A stretch of 64,000 bases of DNA from Herbiconiux sp. VKM Ac-1786 (GTDB taxonomy: Bacteria > Actinomycetota > Actinomycetes > Actinomycetales > Microbacteriaceae). The DNA is taken from the NCBI RefSeq assembly GCF_015350805.1, contig NZ_JADKSG010000002.1:930001-994000 (forward strand). Reading direction: 5' to 3'. Shown piece after piece: positions 8,488 to 17,245 of this stretch. Position numbers and translations under genes: made by a program. The notes beneath the pieces were generated by a model. The model saw only the letters and a list, made by a program, of their open reading frames with translations. It was not told the origin of the DNA and made no database searches. The number at the start of each line of letters is the position of its first letter. Positions within the stretch are counted from its first letter, which is position 1.

Positions 8488-9497
8488 CGGCGGCCGCGCA
8501 GGGCGGAGCGGGCGGCGATGCCGAGGGCGCCGATCCCGGCGGCAGCTCCGGCGCCCGCGATCGAGAGCGCGAGCGGCCGGTGCAGGATGTACCACACCTC
8601 GAGCGACCGGGTCTTCGCCTGGTCGCTGAAGATGCCGCGGGCGCCCTGGTCGCCGGGGGTCGGCTCGTACAGGTTCGTCGGCAGCATCGGCTCGGTCTTC
8701 TCGGGCGCCTGCTGGCCGTCGTAGCCCGTCTTGGCGAGGTACCAGTCGAGGAAGCCCGCCACGAAACGGTTGCCGATGACGGTCTTGGCGGTCGGGCCGC
8801 CCACCCAGGTGCGCCGGCGCGGATGCTCGGCGACGTGGGCGATGACGCTCGCACCGACCTCGGGCTCGAAGATCACGTCCATCGGCTGCGGGTGGTGGGG
8901 CAGCGCCGACTTGACCCAGTTGAACTGGATCGTGTTCATCGCCGGCATGTCCACGGTCGAGATGCGCACCGGGCTCTGCCGGTGGATCAGCTCGGTGGTG
9001 ACCGACTCGGTGAAGCCCTGGACGGCGTGCTTCGCGCCGCAGTAAGCCGCCTGCAGGGGGATGCCGCGGTGGGCGAGCGCCGAGCCGACCTGGATGACGT
9101 GGCCGCGCTCCCGCGGGATCATGCGCTTCAGCGCCGCCCGGGTGCCGTTGACGAAGCCGAGGTAGTTCACGGCTGTCGCCCGCTCGAAATCCTCGGGATC
9201 GGTCTCGATGAACTCCGCGAACGAGCCCACCATCGCGTCGTTGACCCAGAGGTCGATGGGCCCGAGCTCCCGTTCGACCTGGTCGGCGGCCCGTTCGACG
9301 GCCTCGCGGTCGGCGACGTCGGTCGCGATGCCGAGACCGCGCCGGCGGTACGCCTCGATCTCCTCGACGACCCCCTCGAGACCGTCGGTGCCGCGTGCGA
9401 GCACGGCCACGTCCCAGCCCCGGCCTGCCAGTGCGCGCACCGTGGCCCGCCCCAGTCCGGCGGTCCCTCCGGTCACGACGGCGACTCCCTTGCTCAT
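8484..9497 (-). CDS. Short-chain dehydrogenase/reductase with C-terminal membrane anchor
   Basis: A 337-residue SDR. The nucleotide-binding motif is [14 protein letters not shown] near residue 10, the catalytic pair is in [10 protein letters not shown], and the protein extends about 90 residues beyond the classical domain to a hydrophobic C-terminal helix ([19 protein letters not shown]) that probably tethers it to the membrane. It is the first gene of a pair with the FAD oxidoreductase, joined by ATGA overlap. A lipid-like substrate is suggested by the anchor and by the SRPBCC neighbour, but is not proven. Confidence 0.75.
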   Translation of the reverse strand: MSKGVAVVTGGTAGLGRATVRALAGRGWDVAVLARGTDGLEGVVEEIEAYRRRGLGIATDVADREAVERAADQVERELGPIDLWVNDAMVGSFAEFIETDPEDFERATAVNYLGFVNGTRAALKRMIPRERGHVIQVGSALAHRGIPLQAAYCGAKHAVQGFTESVTTELIHRQSPVRISTVDMPAMNTIQFNWVKSALPHHPQPMDVIFEPEVGASVIAHVAEHPRRRTWVGGPTAKTVIGNRFVAGFLDWYLAKTGYDGQQAPEKTEPMLPTNLYEPTPGDQGARGIFSDQAKTRSLEVWYILHRPLALSIAGAGAAAGIGALGIAARSALRGRR

Positions 9498-9579
9498 GCT
9501 GCTCCTCTATTCCGGCCCCGTGGCCGGCCCGTTGGCCTGTGTTCGTCAACGTACCCCGGGGCGATGCGGCCCGCTCGCA

Positions 9580-11232
9580 TCAGGCGATCAGGTGCTGCTC
9601 GGCGATCACCGAACGGGAGAGCACGGTGTAGCCCTCCCCGTCGAAGAACACCGTGATGCGATCCGGGTCGACGCTCACGACGGTGCCCTCGCCGAGGCTC
9701 CGATGCCGGATGCGCTGCTCCACCGCGAAGCCGCCCGGGCCTTCCGCCGCGTCGGCGGAGGCGGCGGGCGCGGCGTCGGGACGCGCATCCGGAGCCGCCG
9801 CCCGCGCCTCGCAGAGGTCGCAGTGCCCGCAATCGGTCAGGGCGGTGTCGCCGAAGTAGTCCAGCAGGAACCGCCGACGGCAGCCGAGCGTCTCGGCGTA
9901 GCCGCGCATCATGTCGATGCGGGAGTGCTCGATGCGGGTGCGGCGCTCGTGCACCTCGACCGCACCGCTCACGGCCTCCTTCGCGTCGACGCCGCGGGCG
10001 AGCCGGAGCCCCGCCCGGCGGTCGATCACCGCGCCCGCCTCGGCGAGCAGGTTGACCTGCTGGGTCACCGAGCGGGCCGGCACCCCGGAGGCCTCGGCCA
10101 GCGCGGCGCGGGTCAGCGGCCGCTCCGCCCTGGCGAGGGCCCCGACGATCGCGCGCAGGCGCTTCTCGTCGGGCGAGGAGGAGGCGAAGAAGCTGCGGAG
10201 ACCCAGGTCCTCCGGCCGGTAGTGCAGGGTCGTCTCGGCCGGCTCGCCGTCACGGCCGGCGCGCCCGATCTCCTGGTAGTAGCTGTCGACCGAGTCGGGC
10301 ACGTCGGCGTGCACGACGAAGCGGATGTCCGCCTTGTCGATGCCCATGCCGAACGCCGAGGTCGCCACGACGATCTCGTGCTCGCCCGCGTGGAAGGCGG
10401 CGTAGACCTCCTCCTTCAGCCGGGCGCGCAGGCCGCCGTGGAAGGCCGCGGCCCGGCGGCCCCGCTCCCGGAGGGCCTCGGCGTACTCCTCGGTGGCCCG
10501 CCGGGTGGCGACATAGACGAGGCCGGGCACCTCGAGGGCCGCGACCTGCTCGAGCACCGCCCGGCGCTTCTCGTCGGCGCTCTCGTGCCGCACCACCCGG
10601 AGGTGGAGGTTGGGTCGGTCGAACCCGCTGACGAGCACCCGCGGGTCGTCGAGGTGGAGCTTCCCGACGATGTCGTCCCGCACCGGCGCCGACCCGGTGG
10701 CGGTGAGCGCGACGACGGGCGGATGCCCGAGCCGGTCGGCGATCTCACCGAGCCGGAGGTAGTCCGGCCGGAAGTCGTGCCCCCACGCCGACACGCAGTG
10801 CGCCTCGTCGACGACGAACTGCACCACGCCGACGGCCCGCAGCCGGTCGACGGTCTCGTCGTTCGCGAGCTGCTCCGGGGCGAGGTGGAGGGTGCGGGCC
10901 CCCGTGCCGTGCTCGGCCAGCTCCCACGCGGCGTCGTTCTCGGCCGCGGACTGGGCCGAGTTCACGGCCGCCGCCCGGAGCGGCCCGCCGTCCTCGCCGA
11001 CGTGCCGCACCTGGTCCCACTGCAGCGCGATCAGCGGGGTGACCACGACCGTGAGACCGCCGAGCGCGAGGGCCGCGAGCTGGTGGATGGCGGACTTGCC
11101 GTGCCCGGTCGGCATGACGGCCAGGAGGTCGCGGCCCCCGAGCACCGTCTGGACGGCAGCCTCCTGACCCTCCCTCAGGGTGTCGTAGCCGAGACGGCCG
11201 GCGAGCAGGGTGAGGTCGGGGGTGGTGGTCAA
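9580..11232 (-). CDS. recQ: RecQ-family ATP-dependent DNA helicase with C-terminal barrel-like domain
   Basis: A 550-residue 3'-5' DNA helicase of the RecQ family used in recombination and repair. The Walker A box is MPTGHGKSA (residues 40-48), the DEAH box is VDEAHCVSAWGHD, and the helicase C-terminal domain includes GIDKADIRFVVH and YYQEIGRAGRDG. A zinc-binding segment CRRRFLLDYFGD with CGHCDLC follows. Instead of an HRDC domain it ends in a short beta-rich module (HRSLGEGTVVSVDPDRITVF). I chose the TTG at 11232 because GGAAGGAAG lies 4 to 12 bases before it; upstream in-frame codons lack such a site. Confidence 0.85.
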   Translation of the reverse strand: MTTTPDLTLLAGRLGYDTLREGQEAAVQTVLGGRDLLAVMPTGHGKSAIHQLAALALGGLTVVVTPLIALQWDQVRHVGEDGGPLRAAAVNSAQSAAENDAAWELAEHGTGARTLHLAPEQLANDETVDRLRAVGVVQFVVDEAHCVSAWGHDFRPDYLRLGEIADRLGHPPVVALTATGSAPVRDDIVGKLHLDDPRVLVSGFDRPNLHLRVVRHESADEKRRAVLEQVAALEVPGLVYVATRRATEEYAEALRERGRRAAAFHGGLRARLKEEVYAAFHAGEHEIVVATSAFGMGIDKADIRFVVHADVPDSVDSYYQEIGRAGRDGEPAETTLHYRPEDLGLRSFFASSSPDEKRLRAIVGALARAERPLTRAALAEASGVPARSVTQQVNLLAEAGAVIDRRAGLRLARGVDAKEAVSGAVEVHERRTRIEHSRIDMMRGYAETLGCRRRFLLDYFGDTALTDCGHCDLCEARAAAPDARPDAAPAASADAAEGPGGFAVEQRIRHRSLGEGTVVSVDPDRITVFFDGEGYTVLSRSVIAEQHLIA

Positions 11233-11322
11233 CGGGCTTCCTTCCGGCACGCGCGCGGTCAGCGCATCCGGAACCGTACGCGCGGCGAAAAGCCGCGGCA
11301 CGGGGTTGACACCCGCCGTCGA

Positions 11323-11508
11323 TCAGGCGGGTCGTCCGCCCGCGGGAGTCGTGGTAGCGTCCGGCTCGCCGGGGAGCCCGAAGACGTCGAAGTCGTCGTC
11401 GACGGCGATCCACTCGCCACCGGTGGGGCCCGGGCGGGCGAGGGCGCGCAGCTCGCTGAGAGCGTCGGGGGCGTCGGGCTCCGGATGCGCGGAGTCGACC
11501 GCGAGCAC
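11323..11508 (-). pseudogene. Fragment of a small unrecognised gene, probably frameshifted
   Basis: The 61 codons here read AVDSAHPEPDAPDALSELRA and end with FDVFGLPGEP and a Thr/Gly-rich tail, an acidic, coding-like composition. In frame, the reading continues upstream as LVLGPGTPLVVLAVD to about 11560, then turns arginine/proline-rich and meets a stop. In the next frame, just upstream, the sequence reads ATKRILIGSAELLTGDVFA, which also looks coded. A one-base shift between about 11540 and 11580 would join them into one protein of about 110 residues. I do not recognise the family. GTG at 11508 is only a formal start. Confidence 0.35.
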
Positions 11509-11698
11509 GACGAGCGGTGTGCCGGGGCCGAGGACGAGCCGGGCCGGCCGCGCCCGCCCGTCGGGCGGCGAACACGTCGCCGGTGAGGAGTTCGGCCGAG
11601 CCGATCAGGATTCGCTTCGTGGCCGCACGACCATCGTTCCGCCAGACATACCGACCCCTTCGCGCACTGTCGATCTTCGGTCGCCGGGGTCTGGGGCG

Positions 11699-12420
11699 TC
11701 ACGACCAGGCTACGCCCTGCCCGGCCAGCGCGTCGACGGCCGCCAGCACGTCGTCGACCCCGACCGCCAGGATCGCCGGGTCGGGCGTGGCGGCGAAGGC
11801 GTCGCCGCGGCGCCGTGTCGCGTCGGTCAGCACGATGTGCGGGCCGGGCGGCGGGCCCCAGATCTCGGGCGCCGCCGGCCCGAACAGCACCACCGACGGG
11901 CGACGGTAGGCCGAGGCCAGATGGGCCGCGCCGGTGTCGGCCGAGACCACGAGCTGCGCGTGCGCGATCACCCCGGCGAACTCGGCCAGTCCCAGCTCGC
12001 CGGCGAGCACGCGGCCCGGGCCGAGCCCGGCCGCCTCGGCGACGGCGAGCGCCCGCTCGCGCTCGGCGGCGCCACCCGTGAACACGACGTGGTGACCGCT
12101 CCGCTCCAGCTGCCGCGCCACGGCGGCGAAACGATCGGCGGGCCACAGCCGTGACCCGTAGAAGGCGCCCACGTGCACGACCGTCGGCGCCCGGGTGAGC
12201 GGATCGGCGCCGAGCCGCCGCGCATCCGGAGCCGGGGCCGCGATCTCGAGCACCGTGTCGCCCGGGTCGGCCGGCACCCCGTAGGCCCCGACGAGCCGTA
12301 CCCAGCGTTCGCGTTCGTTCATCTCGTCGATCCACTCCGGTGCGGGCTGCGGCGCCTCGGGCAGCCCGGGCACCTGGTGCACCATCGCCCGGCGGGCCTC
12401 GAGCGCGTCGACGATGGACC
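11699..12420 (-). pseudogene. Glycosyltransferase family 9 (heptosyltransferase-like), 5'-truncated
   Basis: The C-terminal two thirds of a GT9 enzyme, a GT-B fold transferase of the heptosyltransferase superfamily. The signature DTGAAHLASAYRRPSVVLFG and the preceding HVGAFYGSRLWPADRFAAVA block are intact. Family members run to about 330 residues; here about 110 N-terminal residues are absent. In frame upstream of the ATG at 12385 the reading RSIVDALEARRA still looks native up to about 12420, where the sequence turns into a truncated DUF7882 gene on the opposite strand. An internal start at 12385 could give a 228-residue product lacking the acceptor domain. Confidence 0.65.
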
Positions 12421-12555
12421 GGCTCTCCGGGCCGCTCCCGCGTGAACCGTTCCTGGGTCGAGGCGCTGATGCTGACGGCCAACTCGCCGCAGGGGCTGCA
12501 GCTGGTCGGGGAGCCCGACGAGCCGGGGGCCCCGGGCGAGCACGCGCACGACTGA
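12418..12555 (+). pseudogene. DUF7882-family protein, 5'-truncated remnant (copy 2 of 3)
   Basis: The reading VNRSWVEALMLTANSPQGLQL matches the C-terminal third of the two full DUF7882 genes in this window (NRRWIDELMRLANSPSGLQL in the first). It ends with a Pro/Glu-rich tail and a stop at 12553-12555. No start codon with a ribosome site belongs to it, and the first 60 or so residues of the family are missing. Its broken end abuts the broken end of the GT9 gene on the other strand. Confidence 0.65.
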
Positions 12556-12610
12556 GCGCTGGGCTCGAGACACCGGGCGCTTCCGTCCGTCTGGCGCTAG
12601 GCGCTAGGCG

Positions 12611-13144
12611 CTAGGCGCGGTCGGCGTTGGCGGGCGGCGGGTCGTCGCTGTCGACGGACTTGATGGTCACGTGGGAGCGGCCCTTCGGCCCACCCGTGAG
12701 CTCGAGGTGCTTCGCGTAGGAGCGCAGCGCCGAGGCGACGACGCGCGCGTCGATGCCGACGGTCGCGGCGGCCCGCTCGGCGGCCGTGTGCGGCTCCCAC
12801 GACACCGACAGCGTCACGCGCGTGGACGAGTCGTCGACCGCGGCGAAGTCGGCCCGGCCCGTGAACGCCAGGTCGCCACCGATCGTGCGCCAGGAGAGGT
12901 GGTCGTCGGGGATCTGCTCGAGGATCTCCGCGTCGAACTCCCGCGTGATGCGACCGACCGAGAGGAGCCAGTGGCTGTAGGTCTCGGAGGTGACCGAGAC
13001 CGAGGCCACCGGCTCCAGGAAGTCGGGGAAGGTCTCGAGGTCGACCCACTGCTTGTACGCCGCGGAGAGTGGTGCCTTCACGACGACCGAGCGGGTGACC
13101 CGGCGAAGGGGCCGGGTGGTGCGGGGGGTGCTGCTATCTGCCAT
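12611..13144 (-). CDS. SRPBCC-fold protein coupled to a Ser/Thr kinase
   Basis: A 177-residue SRPBCC/cyclase-dehydratase-like protein: RVTRSVVVKAPLSAAYKQWV and DLETFPDFLEPVASV are the opening strand and helices of the fold, with the HWLLSVGRITREFDAEILEQ strand pair after it. Actinobacterial members with this YKQWVDLETFP-like start are often linked to envelope or stress functions. Its start lies inside the end of the kinase gene (11-base overlap), so it is translated from the same mRNA and may be a kinase substrate or effector; that link is inference. Confidence 0.7.
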   Translation of the reverse strand: MADSSTPRTTRPLRRVTRSVVVKAPLSAAYKQWVDLETFPDFLEPVASVSVTSETYSHWLLSVGRITREFDAEILEQIPDDHLSWRTIGGDLAFTGRADFAAVDDSSTRVTLSVSWEPHTAAERAAATVGIDARVVASALRSYAKHLELTGGPKGRSHVTIKSVDSDDPPPANADRA

Positions 13145-14513
13145 TGCCGTTTCCGTTGTTGCCGTTGCCGTTGTTGTTCCCGGGGCCGCTGTTGCCGTTG
13201 CCGTTGCCGTTTCCGTTGTTGCCGTTGCCGGGCTCCTCGACCACCGGGGCGGGCTCGGTCTCGGTGACCGGCTCCGCCGGGGCCTCCACGACGGGGGCCT
13301 CCACGACGGGCGCCTCCTCGACGGGCGTCTCCTCGACCGTGGCGGGCGTCGTCGACTCCACCACCGGAGGAGCCGTCGGCGTCACCGAGCCGCCGGCGGT
13401 GCCGACCCCGATCAGCACGGCGAGCACGCCGATCGCGAGAGCACCCGGAACGGCGATCGCCAGGGCGACCACCTTCGGGCGGCGGCGCTCCGCACGCCGC
13501 TGGGTGCGCCTCGTGGGCAGCTCCAGGGCGACGGTGGGTTCGGGCTCGAGCTCGGCTTCCACCTCGGGCTCGGCGAAGGCGGTGAGCGGCAGGGTCGCCG
13601 CCGCCGGGAGGTCGATCACGCCGGTCGCCTCGAGCGCCCCGTCGTCGGCGGCGCCCGGCACGAGCAGCGCGAGCTGCAGACCGCGCGCGGCGACGGCGAC
13701 CTCGAGGGCGCTGGGACGGTCATCCGGTCGCGGAGCCGTCATCGCGGTGAGCAGCGACTTCCACCCGTAGCCGAGACCGCCCGGGATCTCGGGGCTCTGG
13801 GTGACCCGGGCCATCAGCGACGCGTGCGTGCCGCTCTGCGGAAAGGCCCGGCGGCCGGTCAGAGCCTCGATCAGCAGCAGCCCGAGCGAATAGATGTCGG
13901 CCGAGGGGGCGGGCGCCGCTCCCCGCACCTGCTCGGGGCTGAGGTAGGCGGCCGTGCCCATGATCGTGCCGGGCAGCGTGACCCGGGTGCTGTCGACGAG
14001 GTAGGCGATGCCGAAGTCGGCGAGCTTCGCCCGGAACGCCGGCCCCGGGGTGGTGCTCGGCCGCAGCAGCACGTTCGACGGCTTGATGTCGCGGTGCACC
14101 ACGCCTCGTTCGTGCACCACGTGCAGCGCCTCGGCGAGGTCGAAGGCCATCGCCGCGACGTCGATCGGATCCAGCGGCCCCTCGGCGATCCGCGCCCGCA
14201 GGGTCGGACCCTCGACGAACTCCATGGCGAGGTAGCTGAGCCCGCCCTCCTCCACCCGCGCGTCGAACAGGGTGACGAGGGCGTGGTGGTTCAGCGAGGC
14301 GAGCACCCGCGTCTCGGACACGGTGCGCCCCGACTCGGACGGCTCGGTCGTGCCCGGGCGGAAGACCTTGATGGCGACGGTGCGCCCGAGCAGCTCGTCG
14401 TTCGCGCGGTACACGGTAGCCATACCGCCCTCGCCGGCCGCAGCCTCGAGACGGTAGCGGCCATCGAGGATCTCGCCGGTGCGAGGGACGTCGTCGGTCA
14501 GGAGCTCGCCCAT
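13134..14513 (-). CDS. Membrane-anchored PknB-type Ser/Thr protein kinase with Asn-Gly tail
   Basis: A 459-residue eukaryotic-type kinase. The glycine loop is GEGGMATVYRA (about 27-37), the ATP lysine K49, the catalytic loop HRDIKPSNVLL (140-150) and the DFG motif at 166-168. One membrane helix follows the kinase domain (about 340-365), leaving an extracytoplasmic tail that has Glu/Val/Pro repeats and ends in a run of NG and NGN units encoded by repeats at 13146-13230. No PASTA domain is present. AAGGA lies a few bases before ATG 14513. A palindrome 49 bases upstream may regulate it. Confidence 0.85.
   Translation of the reverse strand: MGELLTDDVPRTGEILDGRYRLEAAAGEGGMATVYRANDELLGRTVAIKVFRPGTTEPSESGRTVSETRVLASLNHHALVTLFDARVEEGGLSYLAMEFVEGPTLRARIAEGPLDPIDVAAMAFDLAEALHVVHERGVVHRDIKPSNVLLRPSTTPGPAFRAKLADFGIAYLVDSTRVTLPGTIMGTAAYLSPEQVRGAAPAPSADIYSLGLLLIEALTGRRAFPQSGTHASLMARVTQSPEIPGGLGYGWKSLLTAMTAPRPDDRPSALEVAVAARGLQLALLVPGAADDGALEATGVIDLPAAATLPLTAFAEPEVEAELEPEPTVALELPTRRTQRRAERRRPKVVALAIAVPGALAIGVLAVLIGVGTAGGSVTPTAPPVVESTTPATVEETPVEEAPVVEAPVVEAPAEPVTETEPAPVVEEPGNGNNGNGNGNGNSGPGNNNGNGNNGNGNGR
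13146..13230. repeat. Short repeats coding the Asn-Gly tail of the kinase
   Basis: Repeats built on the 6-base unit CCGTTG (minus strand: codons for Gly and Asn) encode the kinase C-terminus. Such units are prone to length change by slippage. Confidence 0.7.
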
Positions 14514-14561
14514 CACCGATCCTTCCCGCGGGGAATCCGCTCGTTCCTGCCTACCACGATC

Positions 14562-14581
14562 AGGTCAACAGCGATTGACCT
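14562..14581. promoter_or_regulatory. Perfect 7-bp inverted repeat upstream of the kinase gene
   Basis: AGGTCAA at 14562-14568 and TTGACCT at 14575-14581 are perfect complements separated by six bases. The site is 49 bases upstream of the kinase start and between it and the DUF3817 gene. TTGACC on the minus strand also resembles a -35 box, so a bound protein would cover the promoter. The binding protein is unknown. Confidence 0.5.
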
Positions 14582-14637
14582 AAAAGGGTGGAATTCCGGC
14601 CGATCGCGGGTGAGGCGGCCGGTGGATGCGCGGCCGC

Positions 14638-15093
14638 TCAGCCGACGGGCGGGCCGGCCACCAGGGCCACCGTCGTGAGCACCGCGACGACGACCGCGAG
14701 CACCACCGCGAACATCCACGGATGCCGCAGGAACCAGCGCAGCAGGCGGTCGATCGGGCCGCGGTCGCGGGGGTCGTCGCCCGCCTCGGTGCGCCAGCCG
14801 CCCTCGAGCCGACGCCGGCGCTCGAGCACCGCGTCCATCACGAGCGTGCCGTAGGGCGGCACCGCCGTGAGCCCGGCCACCACGATCAGCCACCACGGCC
14901 AGCGCTGGTTCAGCCCGACCACCACGGTCGTCACCACGAAGGCGATGAAGACGGTGCCGTGGGCGAGGCCGATCGCGAAGAAGAACGGCACCTCGGCACC
15001 GGCCGCGTAGCGGGCCACCATGGCGGCGATCAGGGCGGTCCAGGTGACGGCCTCGGCGATGGACACGGTGCGGTACAGCAGGCGGGGAGACAT
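14638..15093 (-). CDS. DUF3817-family integral membrane protein
   Basis: A 151-residue membrane protein with four predicted helices: the first carries SIAEAVTWTALIAAMVARY, the second FAIGLAHGTVFIAFVVTTVVV, the third WPWWLIVVAGLTAVPPYGTL and the last FAVVLAVVVAVLTTVALVAG. The Y-R-x-V-S-I-A-E-A-V-T-W start and GLAHG motif fit the DUF3817 family of actinobacteria, whose function is not known. A charged loop with ERRRRLEGGW separates helices three and four. The start ATG at 15093 was chosen as the beginning of the conserved region. Confidence 0.7.
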   Translation of the reverse strand: MSPRLLYRTVSIAEAVTWTALIAAMVARYAAGAEVPFFFAIGLAHGTVFIAFVVTTVVVGLNQRWPWWLIVVAGLTAVPPYGTLVMDAVLERRRRLEGGWRTEAGDDPRDRGPIDRLLRWFLRHPWMFAVVLAVVVAVLTTVALVAGPPVG

Positions 15094-15278
15094 CTCGTCA
15101 AGCCTATCGAGGCCCGATGTCCCGAAACGCGGCAAAGTGGGCGCGAAACGCTTCGGGTGCCGCTCGCGCCCGGGGCCCGGATGCGGGACCATCGATGCCT
15201 GGCGCGACGCGGCTGCCCGGCCGCCGTGCCGGAGCCGGACTCCCGGGCCAGCACGACGAGCTGCGAGGAGGTGTGCGG

Positions 15279-16151
15279 ATGAGCGATCGCCCGCTCCTCG
15301 CGGCCTACCTCCGCGCCCGTCGCGACCTGGTGCAACCGGAGGACGTGGGACTCGTGCGCGAGGAGGGCCGCCGCGTGCGCGGGCTCCGCCGCGAGGAGGT
15401 CGCCCGGATCGCCGGCATCAGCCAGGAGTACTACCTGCGGCTCGAGCAGGGTCGCGACCACCAGCCCTCGCTGCAGGTGCTGCAGGCGCTCGCCCGGGCC
15501 CTGCGCCTGGACGACGACGGCCTGCGCTACCTCGTGCGCCTCGCCCGCCCCGCCCCGCCGGCCGCCGATCACGCCCCCGGGCCCTTCGTGGAGCTGCTGC
15601 TCGAGCAGTGGCCGCACACGGCGGCCTACGTCAGCGACCGGCACCACGACGTGCACGCCGCCAACGACCTCGCCCGCGAGATGGCCCCCGGCTACTTCGA
15701 GCCCGGCGTCAACCTGCTGCTCGCCCTGTTCGAGTCGGCACCGCGGGAGCCCGTCGAGGTCTGGGAGGGGGCGGCCACCACGTTGATCTCGGCCCTGCGC
15801 TTCCAGGCCGAGGCCTCGAGCCCGCGACTGCAGGAGATCGTGGGGACGCTCTCGGTGGGCGACCGGGAGTTCCGCCGGCTCTGGAGCCGGCACGACGCGC
15901 ATCCGCAGGTCTCGGGGGTCTCGCCCACGTTCATCGAGCCCGTCGGCTGGGTCGAGTTCCGCTGGCAGACGCTCGAGATCCCGGGCGACGCCGGGTACTA
16001 CCTGACGGTCTTCTACGCCGACCCGGGCAGCCCCGCGGCCCTGGCGAACGAGCTGCTTCGCGGGCGCGTCGCCGCGCGGCTCACGCCGTCCGGGGGTCGT
16101 GAGTTCGGCGGTGCGCCGACCGGAACCGTCGCTGGTACTCCGACGGCGTGA
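15279..16151 (+). CDS. XRE-family transcriptional regulator with MmyB-like C-terminal domain
   Basis: A 290-residue DNA-binding regulator. The helix-turn-helix at residues 25-75 includes RGLRREEVARIAGISQEYY and LRLEQGRDHQPS, followed by a C-terminal PAS-like MmyB domain beginning FVELLLEQWPHTAAYVSDR, which in this family binds a small hydrophobic ligand. GAGGAG lies about 10 bases before ATG 15279. The last 70 bases overlap the end of the convergent GlxA gene. Members often control a neighbouring dehydrogenase, but the divergent neighbour here is a DUF3817 protein, so its target is unclear. Confidence 0.8.
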   Translation: MSDRPLLAAYLRARRDLVQPEDVGLVREEGRRVRGLRREEVARIAGISQEYYLRLEQGRDHQPSLQVLQALARALRLDDDGLRYLVRLARPAPPAADHAPGPFVELLLEQWPHTAAYVSDRHHDVHAANDLAREMAPGYFEPGVNLLLALFESAPREPVEVWEGAATTLISALRFQAEASSPRLQEIVGTLSVGDREFRRLWSRHDAHPQVSGVSPTFIEPVGWVEFRWQTLEIPGDAGYYLTVFYADPGSPAALANELLRGRVAARLTPSGGREFGGAPTGTVAGTPTA

Positions 16152-17076
16152 CCCCGAAGCGCCCGGTGAAGGCTCGGCGGAGGGCCTCGACGGAGCGGTA
16201 GCCGGCGTCGTCGGCCGCGCGCGCGACGGCCGCCCCCGACTCCAGGCTCCGGGTGGCGAGGTCGAGCCGCAGGGAGTTCACGAAGCCGATCGGCGTCGTG
16301 CCGAACTCCTCGCGCATCACCCGGGTGACGTGGCGCGGGCTGACGTTCGCGTGCGCGGCGAGGTCGCCGACCGTGCAGGGCCGCGTCGGATCGGCGGCCA
16401 CGTACTCGGCGATCGACTGCGCGACCGGCGTGCGCGCGGCCGACCCGCGGAGCGAGACCGAGAACTGGGACTGCCCGCCCGAGCGGCGCAGGTACACCAG
16501 GAGCAGCTGCGCCACCGCGCGGGCGTCGTCGGGGCCGAGGTCGTCCTCGACCAGGGCGAGGGCCAGGTCGATCCCGGCCGCGACGCCGGCCGAGGTGTAG
16601 ACGGGGCCGTCCTTGACGAAGATGGAGTCGGTCTCGACCTCGACCGCCGGGTAGCGGGCCGCCAGCAGCTCGGTGAACTTCCAGTGGGTCGCCGCCCGGC
16701 GGCCGTCGAGCAGCCCCAGCGCCGCCAGCGCGAAGGCTCCGCTGCAGATCGAGGCGACCCGGCCGGAGCGGGACGCCAGCAGCTCCACGGCGTCGAGCAG
16801 TCGCGGGTCGGAGAACACCTCGGGCGCGATCTCGCTGCCCGGCACGATCAGCGTGTCGAGCTCGCCGGCGTCCTCCGCCGAGCAGGCGACACCGACGCGC
16901 ATCCCGAGCGACGTGACGATGTCGGCTCCGTCGGGCGAGATGAGCACGATCTCGTAGCTGTCGATGCGCTGGTTCGCCTCGAGGAAGACCTCGGCCGGCC
17001 CCACGAAGTCGAGCGTCTTGACCTGGTCGAACACGAGCACGCCGATCCGCCTTGTCCGTCGGGCACCGTGTGACAT
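16081..17076 (-). CDS. GlxA-family AraC-type regulator with DJ-1/PfpI domain
   Basis: A 331-residue regulator: an N-terminal DJ-1/PfpI class I glutamine-amidotransferase-like domain (about 10-180, with ASICSGAFALAALGLLDG around the nucleophile-elbow cysteine) and a C-terminal AraC helix-turn-helix pair (about 220-320, NVSPRHVTRVMREEFGTTPI and GYRSVEALRRAFTGRFGVTP). Family members sense small metabolites such as amines or glyoxylate-type compounds. GAGGAG lies 5 bases before ATG 17076. Its 3' end overlaps that of the XRE gene on the opposite strand by about 70 bases. No target gene can be named. Confidence 0.85.
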   Translation of the reverse strand: MSHGARRTRRIGVLVFDQVKTLDFVGPAEVFLEANQRIDSYEIVLISPDGADIVTSLGMRVGVACSAEDAGELDTLIVPGSEIAPEVFSDPRLLDAVELLASRSGRVASICSGAFALAALGLLDGRRAATHWKFTELLAARYPAVEVETDSIFVKDGPVYTSAGVAAGIDLALALVEDDLGPDDARAVAQLLLVYLRRSGGQSQFSVSLRGSAARTPVAQSIAEYVAADPTRPCTVGDLAAHANVSPRHVTRVMREEFGTTPIGFVNSLRLDLATRSLESGAAVARAADDAGYRSVEALRRAFTGRFGVTPSEYQRRFRSAHRRTHDPRTA

Positions 17077-17245
17077 CCGGGCTCCTCGCGTCGATTCTGG
17101 ACCGGTCGCTCCAATTGAATCAGACCGTGGGTGGTCATGGGAGGGTTCGGCAGAGCATCCGACGATCGTCGGAACCGCCCTCGACGGCAGGGCTTCCGAT
17201 CGGACCGTGGGGTGGCGTAGCGTCGGGGCGACGAAGGGAGCCGTC

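Noticed and set aside
5642-8854. Open frame of about 1070 codons on the minus strand
   Set aside because: It is an out-of-frame shadow of the GAF-ANTAR, SRPBCC and oxidoreductase genes; its translation is Arg/Ala/Pro-rich with no motifs.
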